Origin: Clostridiaceae bacterium AF10-41
GTDB lineage: Bacteria; Bacillota; Clostridia; Clostridiales; Clostridiaceae
Direction of reading: 5' to 3'
Assembly: GCA_027686065.1 (NCBI GenBank)
Contig: JAQCTH010000066.1
Span: 1 to 19,596, forward strand
DNA length: 19,596 nucleotides
Made by a program: the position numbers and the translations under genes. The notes under the pieces are model-generated. The model was not told where the DNA came from and did no database searches. It saw only the letters and a list, made by a program, of their open reading frames with translations. Positions 8,401-16,354 of the stretch are shown in pieces. Within the stretch, counting starts at the first letter, position 1. Every line of letters starts with the position of its first letter.

Positions 8401-8419
8401 GAAACTACACAGTAGTTTC
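8401..8419. promoter_or_regulatory. Perfect inverted repeat before the regulator gene
   Basis: Arms GAAACTAC and GTAGTTTC flank ACA. The site lies 51 bases before the chosen ATG, inside the predicted untranslated leader. It could be a repressor site acting as a roadblock (for example autoregulation by the gene's own helix-turn-helix) or a small RNA hairpin. Confidence 0.45.
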
Positions 8420-8469
8420 ATCCTAAACTGTGAATTACGAATTGTTAATTGAATAATAGGAGTATAGGT

Positions 8470-9393
8470 ATGAGGAAAGAAATAAAGAAAACTACAGGTG
8501 GAGTAATAGTTGCAGCAAAGAGAATATCAGAAAAGCCATTATTAAAGATAGGCTCTATTACTGTAATAAAGAGGGTAGTGTTAACATTTCAACAAGTTGG
8601 AATCTCACCAATTGTAGTAGTTACAGGACATGAATCAGAAAAGATCGAGCATGACTTAGCTGATTATGGAGTTATATTTTTAAAAAATGAAAATTATGAA
8701 AGCTCAGAAATGCTTGATTCTGTAAAAATAGGTTTAAGTTTTTTACAAGATAAGTGTGAACAGGTAATTTTTAGCCCAGGTAATATTCCTATGTTTACTC
8801 CAAAAACTATTCAAAAAATGATAGAATTAGAAGAAAAACTGGTTTCACCATCATATAACGGAAAATCTGGACATCCTTTATTAATAGCATGTGATTTAAT
8901 ACCTAAAATTTTAAAATATAATGGTGATATGGGGCTGAGAGGTGCTATTAATAATATTGGAGTTGAAAGATATTGGATGAATGTAGAAGATGAAGGAATA
9001 TTTCGCAATACAGATGATATTGAAAAACTAGATGAACTTTTAAAAGAACATAATCAAAATATACTACATCCTTTTGTTAGAATAAGTATTGAAAATGAAA
9101 CACTATTTTTTAATTCAAGGACAAAGTTACTTTTATTATTAATTCAAGAAAAGCATTCTGTAAGAAGTGCATGTAATCATATTGCATTATCATATGGTAA
9201 GGCATGGAATATGATAAACAAATTAGAAGAAGAGCTAGGTTATTCAGTTGTTCAAAGGCAGCATGGTGGGAAAAACGGTGGAAAAACTTTATTAACAAAA
9301 GAAGGAATTGAATTTTTAGAAAAATATCAAAAGTTTGAAGATAATGTTCGCAAATATGCACAAAGTGAATTTAGTAAATGTTTTAAATTTTAA
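8470..9393 (+). CDS. Transcriptional regulator: degenerate MobA/MocA-like domain fused to ModE-type HTH
   Basis: A 307-residue two-domain protein. Residues about 8-195 have the layout of a MobA/MocA-type nucleotidyltransferase (GGVIVAA start, VVVTGH, SGHPLL segment). The usual nucleotide-binding AAGxSxRMG motif is shortened to AAKRISEKPLL, and the metal-binding GDxP motif reads GNIP, with N105 in place of Asp. The C-terminal part (about 205-307) is a ModE/LysR-like helix-turn-helix, with SVRSACNHIALSYGKAWNMI and a QRQHGGKNGGKTLLT wing. The ATG at 8470 is chosen because AGGAG lies seven bases upstream; a TTG at 8449 in frame lacks this. It directly precedes the molybdenum hydroxylase operon and probably regulates it in response to a molybdenum cofactor or molybdate signal. 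That role is inferred. Confidence 0.85.
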   Translation: MRKEIKKTTGGVIVAAKRISEKPLLKIGSITVIKRVVLTFQQVGISPIVVVTGHESEKIEHDLADYGVIFLKNENYESSEMLDSVKIGLSFLQDKCEQVIFSPGNIPMFTPKTIQKMIELEEKLVSPSYNGKSGHPLLIACDLIPKILKYNGDMGLRGAINNIGVERYWMNVEDEGIFRNTDDIEKLDELLKEHNQNILHPFVRISIENETLFFNSRTKLLLLLIQEKHSVRSACNHIALSYGKAWNMINKLEEELGYSVVQRQHGGKNGGKTLLTKEGIEFLEKYQKFEDNVRKYAQSEFSKCFKF

Positions 9394-9404
9394 ATTATAT
9401 AAAG

Positions 9405-9428
9405 CAAGTTCTTTTTAGAAAGAATTTG
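9405..9428. promoter_or_regulatory. Inverted repeat overlapping the -35 box of the Mo-hydroxylase operon
   Basis: Arms CAAGTTCTTT and AAAGAATTTG (ten pairs including one G-T) flank TTAG. There is no T-run after it, so it is a poor terminator for the regulator gene. The right arm overlaps the -35 hexamer at 9426-9431, which makes an operator role plausible. Confidence 0.4.
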
Positions 9429-9454
9429 ATGATTTACAACCTCTGTTTTATAAT
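9426..9454 (+). promoter_or_regulatory. Sigma-A-type promoter of the molybdenum hydroxylase operon
   Basis: TTGATG (9426-9431), a 17-base spacer, and a perfect TATAAT (9449-9454). The predicted start near 9461 gives a leader of about 113 bases. The leader holds two more short dyads, TAGTAA/TTACTA at 9460-9475 and AATACT/AGTATT at 9512-9526. The second dyad is nested within TACC and GGTA (9505-9536) and could form a hairpin. Confidence 0.65.
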
Positions 9455-9573
9455 TAAGATAGTAAATAATTACTAAATTATTATAATGTTGGAGGTTTTA
9501 TCTTTACCTTGAATACTAATAGTATTATATTGGGTAATCACTAAATAAAAATTTAAATATATGGGAGGGTATT

Positions 9574-11688
9574 ATGGGAAATATAAGTGAGTCTATAAAG
9601 AAAAAAGATCATGATGCTAAAGTGAGTGGGCGTGCGATGTATGTTGATGATCATAAAATGGAAGATATGCTATATGGAAGGATACTTAGATCGTCAAAAG
9701 CCAAAGCTCGTATAATTAATATCATTAAACCAGATTTACCAGAAGGGTATTTCATTGTAGATAAAAATGATGTAACTGGTAAAAATAAAGTTCATATTGT
9801 GCTTGATGATACTCCAGTTTTTGCAGAAGATACAGTAGAGTATATTGGCGATCCAATTTTAATGGTTGTAGGGGAAAATTTAAAAGAAGTTGAAAGAATA
9901 CTAAATGAAATTATTGTTGTATATGAAGAATTAGAGCCTATTTTAGATATGCAAAAATCTGATACTATATTCTTTAATTATAATTATGAAAAGGGTGATA
10001 TTCAAAAGACGTTAAAAGAAGCTGATAACGTTTTTATAGAAACTTTTCAAACTGGTCATCAAGAACAAGCTTACCTTGAAACCCAAGGGATGATTGCTTA
10101 CCCTAATAATGGACGTATGGTTGTTAGAGGTTCAATGCAATGTCCATATTATATTTATAGAGCAATTGCTATGGCCTTGGGGTATGAGGAAAAAGATATA
10201 CAAGTAATTCAAGATGTTACTGGTGGAGGTTTTGGAGGTAAAGAGGGTTATCCATCAATACTTGCCTGTCAAACAGCAGTAGCAGCCCAAAAGGTTAATA
10301 AACCAGTAAAAGTTGTATTTGATAGAAGAGAAGATATGGAATTTACTTCTAAGAGACATCCTTCTTTATCTACTTATAAAGTTGCAGTTAAAGATGGAAA
10401 AGTTACTGGAATGGATATCGATGTTATGTATAATAGTGGCGCATATACTACACTTACTCCTGTAGTGTTACAAAGAGGATTAATATGCTCAAGTGGTGTA
10501 TATAATATAGAAAACTTATGTGTTGCTGGACGAGCTGTGAAAACCAATACTATTCCTAATGGTGCATTCCGTGGATTTGGAGCTCCTCAAACATTTTTTG
10601 CTGTAGAAATGATGATGGATCATGTTGCAAAGAAATTGGGAAAGGATCCACTTGAATTCAAAGCACAACATATTGTTAAGCAAGGTGATGCAACTTCAAC
10701 TAGTGGCAAATATCATTTCCATGTGCCTTTGCCAGAAATGATTGATAGAATAGATACTATTACTGATTATCGTAATAAAACTAAGTTATATAAAAATCAA
10801 ACAGGAAGATATCGTAAGGGAATTGGAATGTCTCTATTTTTCCATGGATGCGGTTTCACTGGAAGTGGAGAGAGAGATTTAATTAAAGCTGTTGCTAAGT
10901 TAAGAAAAAATTCAGATGATACTGTAGAAATATTAACTGCTAATACAGATATGGGACAAGGAATTAAAACAACTTTTAGCAAGATAGTTGCAAAGACTCT
11001 TGGAATTCCTAATGAAAGAGTAATTGTAGAAAACCCTGATACTGATCAAGTTCCAGATTCAGGTCCAACAGCAGCAAGCCGTTCTTTGATGGTAGTTGGA
11101 GAATTGCTTAGACGTGCTGCGGAAAGACTTAAGAAAGAATGGAAATCTGGAGAAAAACAATTAATAGAAGAGCATTATGTTCATCCTGATTTCTTAATAC
11201 CATTTAGTATTGAAAAATTCAGAGGTGATGCTTACCCAGATTATGCTTGGGGAGTAAATGTTATAGAAGTAGAGGTTGATACACTTACTGCTACTCAAAA
11301 AGTACTTGGAGCTTGGGGAGTATATGATGTTGGAGTGCCTATTGATATGAATATAATACAAGGACAAATGCAAGGCGGATTTTTACAAGGAATTGGTTAT
11401 GCATCTATGGAAAATATATCATACAATTCAGAAGGTAGAATACGTAATAATAGCTTCAGTGATTATATAATACCAACAGCAGTAGACGTTCCAAATCTTA
11501 TAACAGAAGTCATGAATAATCCATATATTGAAGGTCCATTTGGAGCAAAAGGTGCTGGTGAGCTTCCAACTGTTGGTCCAGCAGCAGCATATATACAAGC
11601 GCTTGAAAATGCTATTAATACAGATGTTAATAAGATTCCATTTACAGCAGAAGATACTATGAAAGTTTTACAGGAGGTGCTTAAATAA
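9574..11688 (+). CDS. Xanthine dehydrogenase-family molybdenum-binding subunit
   Basis: The 704-residue catalytic subunit of a molybdenum hydroxylase. It carries the molybdopterin-cytosine-dinucleotide and Mo-site motifs of the family: TGGGFGGKEG, AFRGFGAPQ, MGQGIKT, SGPTAASRS, and GAKGAGELP containing the catalytic glutamate E663. The TGHQEQAYLETQGM segment is typical of the xanthine/purine-type branch. The enzyme would hydroxylate a purine, other N-heterocycle or aldehyde using water, passing electrons to the partner iron-sulfur and FAD subunits. The length is slightly below the roughly 760 residues common in the family, but no key motif is missing. A GGGAGGG ribosome binding site precedes the ATG. 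Its stop overlaps the next ATG by one base. The exact substrate cannot be decided, and no purine-pathway or cofactor-insertion gene lies in the window. Confidence 0.94.
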   Translation: MGNISESIKKKDHDAKVSGRAMYVDDHKMEDMLYGRILRSSKAKARIINIIKPDLPEGYFIVDKNDVTGKNKVHIVLDDTPVFAEDTVEYIGDPILMVVGENLKEVERILNEIIVVYEELEPILDMQKSDTIFFNYNYEKGDIQKTLKEADNVFIETFQTGHQEQAYLETQGMIAYPNNGRMVVRGSMQCPYYIYRAIAMALGYEEKDIQVIQDVTGGGFGGKEGYPSILACQTAVAAQKVNKPVKVVFDRREDMEFTSKRHPSLSTYKVAVKDGKVTGMDIDVMYNSGAYTTLTPVVLQRGLICSSGVYNIENLCVAGRAVKTNTIPNGAFRGFGAPQTFFAVEMMMDHVAKKLGKDPLEFKAQHIVKQGDATSTSGKYHFHVPLPEMIDRIDTITDYRNKTKLYKNQTGRYRKGIGMSLFFHGCGFTGSGERDLIKAVAKLRKNSDDTVEILTANTDMGQGIKTTFSKIVAKTLGIPNERVIVENPDTDQVPDSGPTAASRSLMVVGELLRRAAERLKKEWKSGEKQLIEEHYVHPDFLIPFSIEKFRGDAYPDYAWGVNVIEVEVDTLTATQKVLGAWGVYDVGVPIDMNIIQGQMQGGFLQGIGYASMENISYNSEGRIRNNSFSDYIIPTAVDVPNLITEVMNNPYIEGPFGAKGAGELPTVGPAAAYIQALENAINTDVNKIPFTAEDTMKVLQEVLK

Positions 11689-12155
11689 TGATAAAATTTA
11701 TTCTTAATGGAAAAGAAGTGACTTCAAATGCGAAAGGTAATGAACGCTTACTTGATGTACTTAGAAATGATTTAAGTATTACAGGGGTAAAATGTGGATG
11801 TAAAGAAGGAGAATGTGGAGCTTGCTCAGTTATTCTTGATGGAAGATTAGCTAATAGTTGTATGGTAGCTATGGGAAGTATAGATGGAAGTACAGTAACA
11901 ACTATTGAGGGGTATAGTGAAACAGAGAAATATAAAGTTTTAGATAAGGCATATGCATCAGTTAGTGCAGTACAATGTGGATTTTGTATTCCAGGTATGA
12001 TACTTGCATCAGAATGTATATTAGCTAAGAATCCAAATCCAACAGAAGAAGAAATTCGTGATGGAATATCAGGAAATCTATGTAGGTGTACTGGTTATAA
12101 TGCTATAGTTAATGCTATTGGTATTGCAGCTAAGGAGGGAAAAGGATTATGGTAA
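11688..12155 (+). CDS. Molybdenum hydroxylase [2Fe-2S] subunit
   Basis: A 155-residue small subunit carrying two [2Fe-2S] clusters. The N-terminal plant-ferredoxin-type cluster is bound by C38, C43, C46 and C58 (motif CGCKEGECGACS). The C-terminal helical cluster is bound by C97, C100, C132 and C134 (motifs QCGFCIPG and LCRCTGY). It transfers electrons from the molybdenum centre to FAD. Length and cysteine spacing are standard for the family. The start overlaps the stop of the Mo subunit gene by one base, with a GGAGGTG site inside that gene, and its own end overlaps the FAD subunit gene by seven bases. The three subunits are therefore translationally coupled. Confidence 0.96.
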   Translation: MIKFILNGKEVTSNAKGNERLLDVLRNDLSITGVKCGCKEGECGACSVILDGRLANSCMVAMGSIDGSTVTTIEGYSETEKYKVLDKAYASVSAVQCGFCIPGMILASECILAKNPNPTEEEIRDGISGNLCRCTGYNAIVNAIGIAAKEGKGLW

Positions 12156-12967
12156 ACGGATATAATGTAAGATCCTTAAAAGATGCTTTAGATATACTTG
12201 CAAGAGAAGAAGTTACTCCATATAGCGGTGGTACAGATTTAATGATTGAATCAGAAGAAGATGCAAAATATTTATTTCTTAATAAAATACCTGAACTTAA
12301 AGAGATTAAAGAAGATGATGAATATATTTATATTGGGGCAGCTTGTACTTTTACAGATATAATTGAAAGTAATCTAACTCCTAAAATTTTGAAAGAAGCA
12401 GTTTCACAAATTGCAGCACCAGCAATAAGAAATTTTGGAACTGTTGGAGGAAATATATGTAATGGTTCACCAAAGGGCGATAGTGCATTAATATTTGTTG
12501 CTACAGACTCAAAGTTAAAGCTTGCAAGTAATAAAGGAGAGCGAATAATCCCTATTAATGAATTTTTCTTAGGAAGAAAGAAAACAGCCCTTCAATCTGA
12601 TGAGATATTAGTTGAAATTATTATGAAAAAGACAGGAATTGATAACTATTACTTTACAAAAGTAGGTCCAAGAAATGCACTAGCAATTTCCAGGGTATCT
12701 TTTGCAGGGGTTCTTGACATTACTAATAATAAAATAAATAATTGTAGCACAGCTTTTGGTGCAGTTAGTGATGTTATTATAAGAAGAGCAGATATTGATG
12801 AAATGCTTATAGGTAAAACTATTGAAGAAGCAAAAAATATAAAGGAAGAATACTTATCAGCTTATGATAAGGCTATTGTTCCTATTAGAGGGAGAGTTTC
12901 AGCAGACTATAGAAAAACAGTGTGCATGAATTTACTTAAAGACTTTCTTAAAAGCAATGGAATTTAG
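12149..12967 (+). CDS. Molybdenum hydroxylase FAD-binding subunit
   Basis: A 272-residue FAD-binding subunit of the xanthine dehydrogenase/CO dehydrogenase medium-subunit family. The FAD-binding domain shows the SGGTDLM motif near residue 27 and the IRNFGTVGGNICNGSPKGDSA motif near residue 95. The C-terminal part matches the CO-dehydrogenase flavoprotein C-terminal domain, with GPRNALAISRVS and a final RVSADYRK segment. It accepts electrons from the iron-sulfur subunit and passes them to NAD or another acceptor. A GGAGGG ribosome binding site lies within the end of the preceding gene. The gene order Mo, Fe-S, FAD differs from E. coli xdhABC (Mo, FAD, Fe-S) but is not exceptional. Confidence 0.95.
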   Translation: MVNGYNVRSLKDALDILAREEVTPYSGGTDLMIESEEDAKYLFLNKIPELKEIKEDDEYIYIGAACTFTDIIESNLTPKILKEAVSQIAAPAIRNFGTVGGNICNGSPKGDSALIFVATDSKLKLASNKGERIIPINEFFLGRKKTALQSDEILVEIIMKKTGIDNYYFTKVGPRNALAISRVSFAGVLDITNNKINNCSTAFGAVSDVIIRRADIDEMLIGKTIEEAKNIKEEYLSAYDKAIVPIRGRVSADYRKTVCMNLLKDFLKSNGI

Positions 12968-13038
12968 AAAACTTATTAATATATAAATTTAATTATGTAT
13001 TTAAATAAATAATATATGTTAAATTCAAAATCAAAAAA

Positions 13039-13100
13039 AGCTAAAATATCCTTGATAAGATGAATTTCAAACCTATTCATCTTAGAGAGGATATTTTGCT
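13039..13100. terminator. Large stem-loop after the Mo-hydroxylase operon
   Basis: Stem segments AGC/GCT, AAAATATCC/GGATATTTT (13043-13051 with 13089-13097) and TAAGATGAAT/ATTCATCTTA (13056-13065 with 13075-13084) are joined by a small asymmetric internal loop. An A-run precedes it on the plus strand, so the classical T-run lies on the minus strand. On the plus strand only TTTTGCTT follows. It probably ends the operon, but it could also be a regulatory structure. Confidence 0.6.
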
Positions 13101-13136
13101 TCAAAGATGAATAAAAACCTCAGCTATATCTATATA

Positions 13137-13166
13137 TTTACAAATGAGGAAAATATAATATATAAT
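13137..13166 (+). promoter_or_regulatory. Promoter of the LytTR regulator gene
   Basis: TTTACA (13137-13142), an 18-base spacer, and TATAAT (13161-13166) lie about 60 bases before the ATG. The surrounding sequence is nearly all A and T, so the -10 assignment is less certain than the spacing suggests. Confidence 0.5.
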
Positions 13167-13223
13167 ATATATAGTATACAAAAATATAAAATATTTATAA
13201 ATATACAGTTTAAAGGAGGCCTT

Positions 13224-13934
13224 ATGAATATATTACTAGTTGAGGATGACTTAATTCAGAGTACTTATTTTAAAAAAATTGTAGAAATGAAGTACATTGA
13301 TGTGCGGGTATATGAAGCAGAATCTGCCAAAGAATCAATGAGAATTATAGAAAAAGTAGATATAGATATATTTTTTCTAGACATTAAATTGAAAGGAATT
13401 TCAGGATTAGAATTAGCAGAAAATATTAGAAAAATTGTAAAATATGAATTATCCCCAATAGTGTTTATAAGTGGGCAAATTGGATATATAATAGATGCCT
13501 TAAAAAAAGTTAATTGTCATGACTTTATAACAAAACCATATCATATAGATGATGTAGCCAAAATAATTGATAAATTTTTAAGACATAAGAATAAAGTAAC
13601 TAATGAAAATTATACTAATTTTAAGACTAGAGATGGAATAGAAATAAATATTAATAAGAAAGAAATATTATTTATAGAATATTATTTAAAAAAATGTATT
13701 ATGCATACTAGAGTTGGCAAATATAATATAAAATCAAATGGACTAGAAAAACTAATAACTGAAATAAACTATAAAAATATTATAAGAACACATAAGTCAT
13801 TTGCAGTAAACTTAGATTATTTGAAGGAGATAAGAAAAGTAAAACCAAAATTATGGGAGATAAGCTTTAAAAATTATAATGAAAAAGCCGACTTAAGTTA
13901 TAATTATAAAGATAATATTGAGGGAATAAAATAA
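13224..13934 (+). CDS. LytTR-family response regulator (AgrA/VirR-like)
   Basis: A 236-residue response regulator. The receiver domain (about 1-118) has E7/D8/D9, the phosphorylation site D53 (FFLDIKLKG), S83 and K104 (ITKPY). The C-terminal domain (about 128-225) has the LytTR layout, with FKTRDGIEININKKEILFIEYYLKKC, TRVGKYNI, and the RTHKSFAVNLDYLKEI segment typical of this DNA-binding fold. The ATG at 13224 is preferred because AAAGGAGG lies just upstream. The frame stays open to an ATG at 13107, but that extension is low-complexity and lacks a ribosome binding site. LytTR regulators commonly control bacteriocin and quorum-sensing genes, and the exporter operon follows directly. No cognate kinase is present in the window. 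Confidence 0.92.
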   Translation: MNILLVEDDLIQSTYFKKIVEMKYIDVRVYEAESAKESMRIIEKVDIDIFFLDIKLKGISGLELAENIRKIVKYELSPIVFISGQIGYIIDALKKVNCHDFITKPYHIDDVAKIIDKFLRHKNKVTNENYTNFKTRDGIEININKKEILFIEYYLKKCIMHTRVGKYNIKSNGLEKLITEINYKNIIRTHKSFAVNLDYLKEIRKVKPKLWEISFKNYNEKADLSYNYKDNIEGIK

Positions 13935-13973
13935 TAATTAGTAAAATAAAAAAATAGAAAAATAGAAAAAATT

Positions 13974-14025
13974 AGATTTAAAAGGAAGAAGTTATTTAAA
14001 CAATTCCTTTTAAGTCTTATTTTTT
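13974..14025 (+). terminator. Intrinsic terminator after the LytTR regulator gene
   Basis: Arms AGATTTAAAAGGAA and TTCCTTTTAAGTCT (14 pairs with one wobble) flank a 16-base loop and are followed by TATTTTTT. It separates the regulator from the exporter operon. Confidence 0.85.
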
Positions 14026-14098
14026 ACGTTTAAATCCAAATATAAGTATAAAATTGTAAAATAAATTATAATATTACAATAAAAGGGGGAAGGTCTTG

Positions 14099-16354
14099 AT
14101 GCGATATAGATACTTAGTCAAACAGCATGACATAACAGATTGTGCTGCAGCTTGTCTTGCAACAGTTTGTATGTATTATAAAAAAGAAATAACTATAACA
14201 AAGTTAAGAGATATACTTGGAACTGATATAAAAGGGACGACCTTATTAGGCTTAGAAGATGGGGCAAAAAAGCTAGGGTTTGATACTAAGGCAATTAGGG
14301 TTGATAAGGAAGGGTTTAAAGAAAAATATACTTTGCCAGCAATTGCTCATGTTATTACAAGAGAAGGATTAAGCCATTTTGTAATTATACATAAAATTAA
14401 AAAGGAAGAAGTAACAATATTAGATCCGGCTAATGGAAAAGTAAAAAAGAGCGTTGATGAATTTTTTAAAAGCTTTGATGGAGTATTATTACTATTAATA
14501 CCTAATAATGAATTTAATGTAGGTAAGGTAAAAGGACAAGGAATACTTTCTAAGTTTATACAATTATTATTACCTCAAAAAGCATTATTTGCATATAGTA
14601 TTATAACTTCAGCAATACTTACTATACTAGGAATAGCATCTGCCTTTTTTAATAAAATACTTATGGATGAAATACTTCCATATAGTTTAAAAAATCAATT
14701 GAATATATTTGTTATAGGATTTTTGCTTTTAGCAATAACTCAAATAGGTTTAGGTGCAATAAGACAGCATATGTTACTTTATTTATCTCAAAAGATAGAT
14801 ATTCCATTGCTACTTGGATATTTCAAGCATGTATATAAACTACCTATGAAGTTTTTTGCTTCAAGAAAGGTAGGAGATATACTTACGAGATTTAGTGATG
14901 CCTTTACAATAAAAGATATATTAACGTCAGTATCATTATCACTAATTATGGATATTGTACTTGCAGTTGTATCAGCTTCAATACTTTATGTAATGAATGA
15001 AAAGCTTTTTATTGTTATTTTAGTTTTAACTATAATTAGTGCTGCTTTAATTTATATATTTAAGGCTCCATATAAGAAAATAAACTTAGAACAAATGGAA
15101 GCTAGTGCAAGATTAAATAGTCATATTATAGAAAGCTTGAAAGGAATAGAAACTATAAAGGTTCATGCTGCTGAAGAAAAAAGCATTGAAAAATTAGAAA
15201 CTGAATATATTAAAAATCTAAAGATATCCTTTAAAGAAGGGGTTTTATCAAATATTCAAGGATCAATTTCAGGAGCAGTATCTACTGTGGGAAATCTAGT
15301 TATTATGTATATTGGTGCAAGAATGATTATGAATGGAGATATTACCTTAGGTAGTCTTATGGCATTTTCAACACTATCAGGATATTTTATGGACCCAATA
15401 GGTAGACTTATAGGATTACAATTAAGTATTCAAGAAGCTAGTATATCATTAAAAAGAATTGCAGAAATCTATGAAGTAGATAAAGAACAAGAAGAAAGTG
15501 AAACAGATAAAGTTAAAATAGAGAAAATAGATGGAGATATAGAATTAAATAATATTACCTTTAGATATGGTAGCAGGGCTCCAGTTTTAAGGAATGTTAG
15601 TATAAAAATTCCTAAGGGTAAAAATGTAGCTTTAGTTGGAGAGTCAGGAAGTGGTAAAACAACTATATCTAAGCTTTTATTAAAGTACTATACACTTGAA
15701 GAAGGGAAAATAAATATTAATGGATATAAAATAGAAGAATTAGACGTATATAATTTAAGAGAAAATATAGCTTATGTTCCTCAAAATGTTGAATTGTTTT
15801 CAGGTTCTATACGAGAAAATATAACTTTAGGTAGAGGCAATGCAACTTATGAAGAAATAAAGAGTGCTTGTGAAAATGCAGGTTGTAAGGATTTTATAGA
15901 AAAGCTTCCAGGTAAGTATGATACCTTCTTAGAAGAAGCAGGAGGAGGACTTTCTGGTGGAGAAAAACAAAGAATTGCAATGGCAAGAGCTTTAATTAAA
16001 AAGCCAAGTTTCTTAATACTAGATGAAGCAACAAGTAACTTAGACTTTATAAGTGAAGCAAAGATATTTGATACCTTATTTAAAAAAGGTAAGAATATAA
16101 CAATGCTTATGATAGCCCATAGACTTTCAACTATAAGAAGCTGTGACATAATTTATGTTATGGATAAGGGGAAAATTGTAGAAGAAGGAGACCATGAAAG
16201 TTTATTAAAGAAAAAAGGATATTATTATAAGCTTTATATAAGCCAAGTTGGTTCAATAGAAGAAAAAGAAATTATATATAAAGATAACTTGGATATAGAG
16301 AAAAATATAGAAGCAGATTTTATAGAAGAGGGTGAGGAATATGAGTACAATTGA
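14099..16354 (+). CDS. C39-peptidase ABC exporter for double-glycine leader peptides
   Basis: A 751-residue exporter-protease that removes GG leaders and pumps the peptide out. The N-terminal C39 peptidase domain (about 1-135) has Q9 for the oxyanion hole, catalytic C15 (ITDCAAAC), H93 (SHFVIIH) and D109 (ILDPA). A six-helix membrane domain follows (about 160-440). The nucleotide-binding domain (about 480-710) has Walker A GESGSGKTT (514-522), signature LSGGE (618-622), Walker B FLILDEA (D642, E643) and H-loop H674. All catalytic residues are intact. The ATG at 14099 fits the GGGGGAAGG ribosome binding site better than the TTG at 14096. The last bases overlap the next gene. Its substrate is very probably the precursor at 18073-18480. 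Confidence 0.95.
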   Translation: MRYRYLVKQHDITDCAAACLATVCMYYKKEITITKLRDILGTDIKGTTLLGLEDGAKKLGFDTKAIRVDKEGFKEKYTLPAIAHVITREGLSHFVIIHKIKKEEVTILDPANGKVKKSVDEFFKSFDGVLLLLIPNNEFNVGKVKGQGILSKFIQLLLPQKALFAYSIITSAILTILGIASAFFNKILMDEILPYSLKNQLNIFVIGFLLLAITQIGLGAIRQHMLLYLSQKIDIPLLLGYFKHVYKLPMKFFASRKVGDILTRFSDAFTIKDILTSVSLSLIMDIVLAVVSASILYVMNEKLFIVILVLTIISAALIYIFKAPYKKINLEQMEASARLNSHIIESLKGIETIKVHAAEEKSIEKLETEYIKNLKISFKEGVLSNIQGSISGAVSTVGNLVIMYIGARMIMNGDITLGSLMAFSTLSGYFMDPIGRLIGLQLSIQEASISLKRIAEIYEVDKEQEESETDKVKIEKIDGDIELNNITFRYGSRAPVLRNVSIKIPKGKNVALVGESGSGKTTISKLLLKYYTLEEGKININGYKIEELDVYNLRENIAYVPQNVELFSGSIRENITLGRGNATYEEIKSACENAGCKDFIEKLPGKYDTFLEEAGGGLSGGEKQRIAMARALIKKPSFLILDEATSNLDFISEAKIFDTLFKKGKNITMLMIAHRLSTIRSCDIIYVMDKGKIVEEGDHESLLKKKGYYYKLYISQVGSIEEKEIIYKDNLDIEKNIEADFIEEGEEYEYN

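Noticed and set aside
9439..9500. Possible riboswitch or attenuator pairing AACCTC with GAGGTT
   Set aside because: AACCTC lies inside the spacer of the best promoter, so it would not be transcribed, and no molybdenum-cofactor or purine riboswitch core is recognisable.
13107..13223. N-terminal extension of the LytTR regulator from an upstream ATG
   Set aside because: The added residues are low-complexity Ile/Tyr/Asn sequence, overlap the predicted promoter, and have no ribosome binding site, while AAAGGAGG directly precedes the ATG at 13224.
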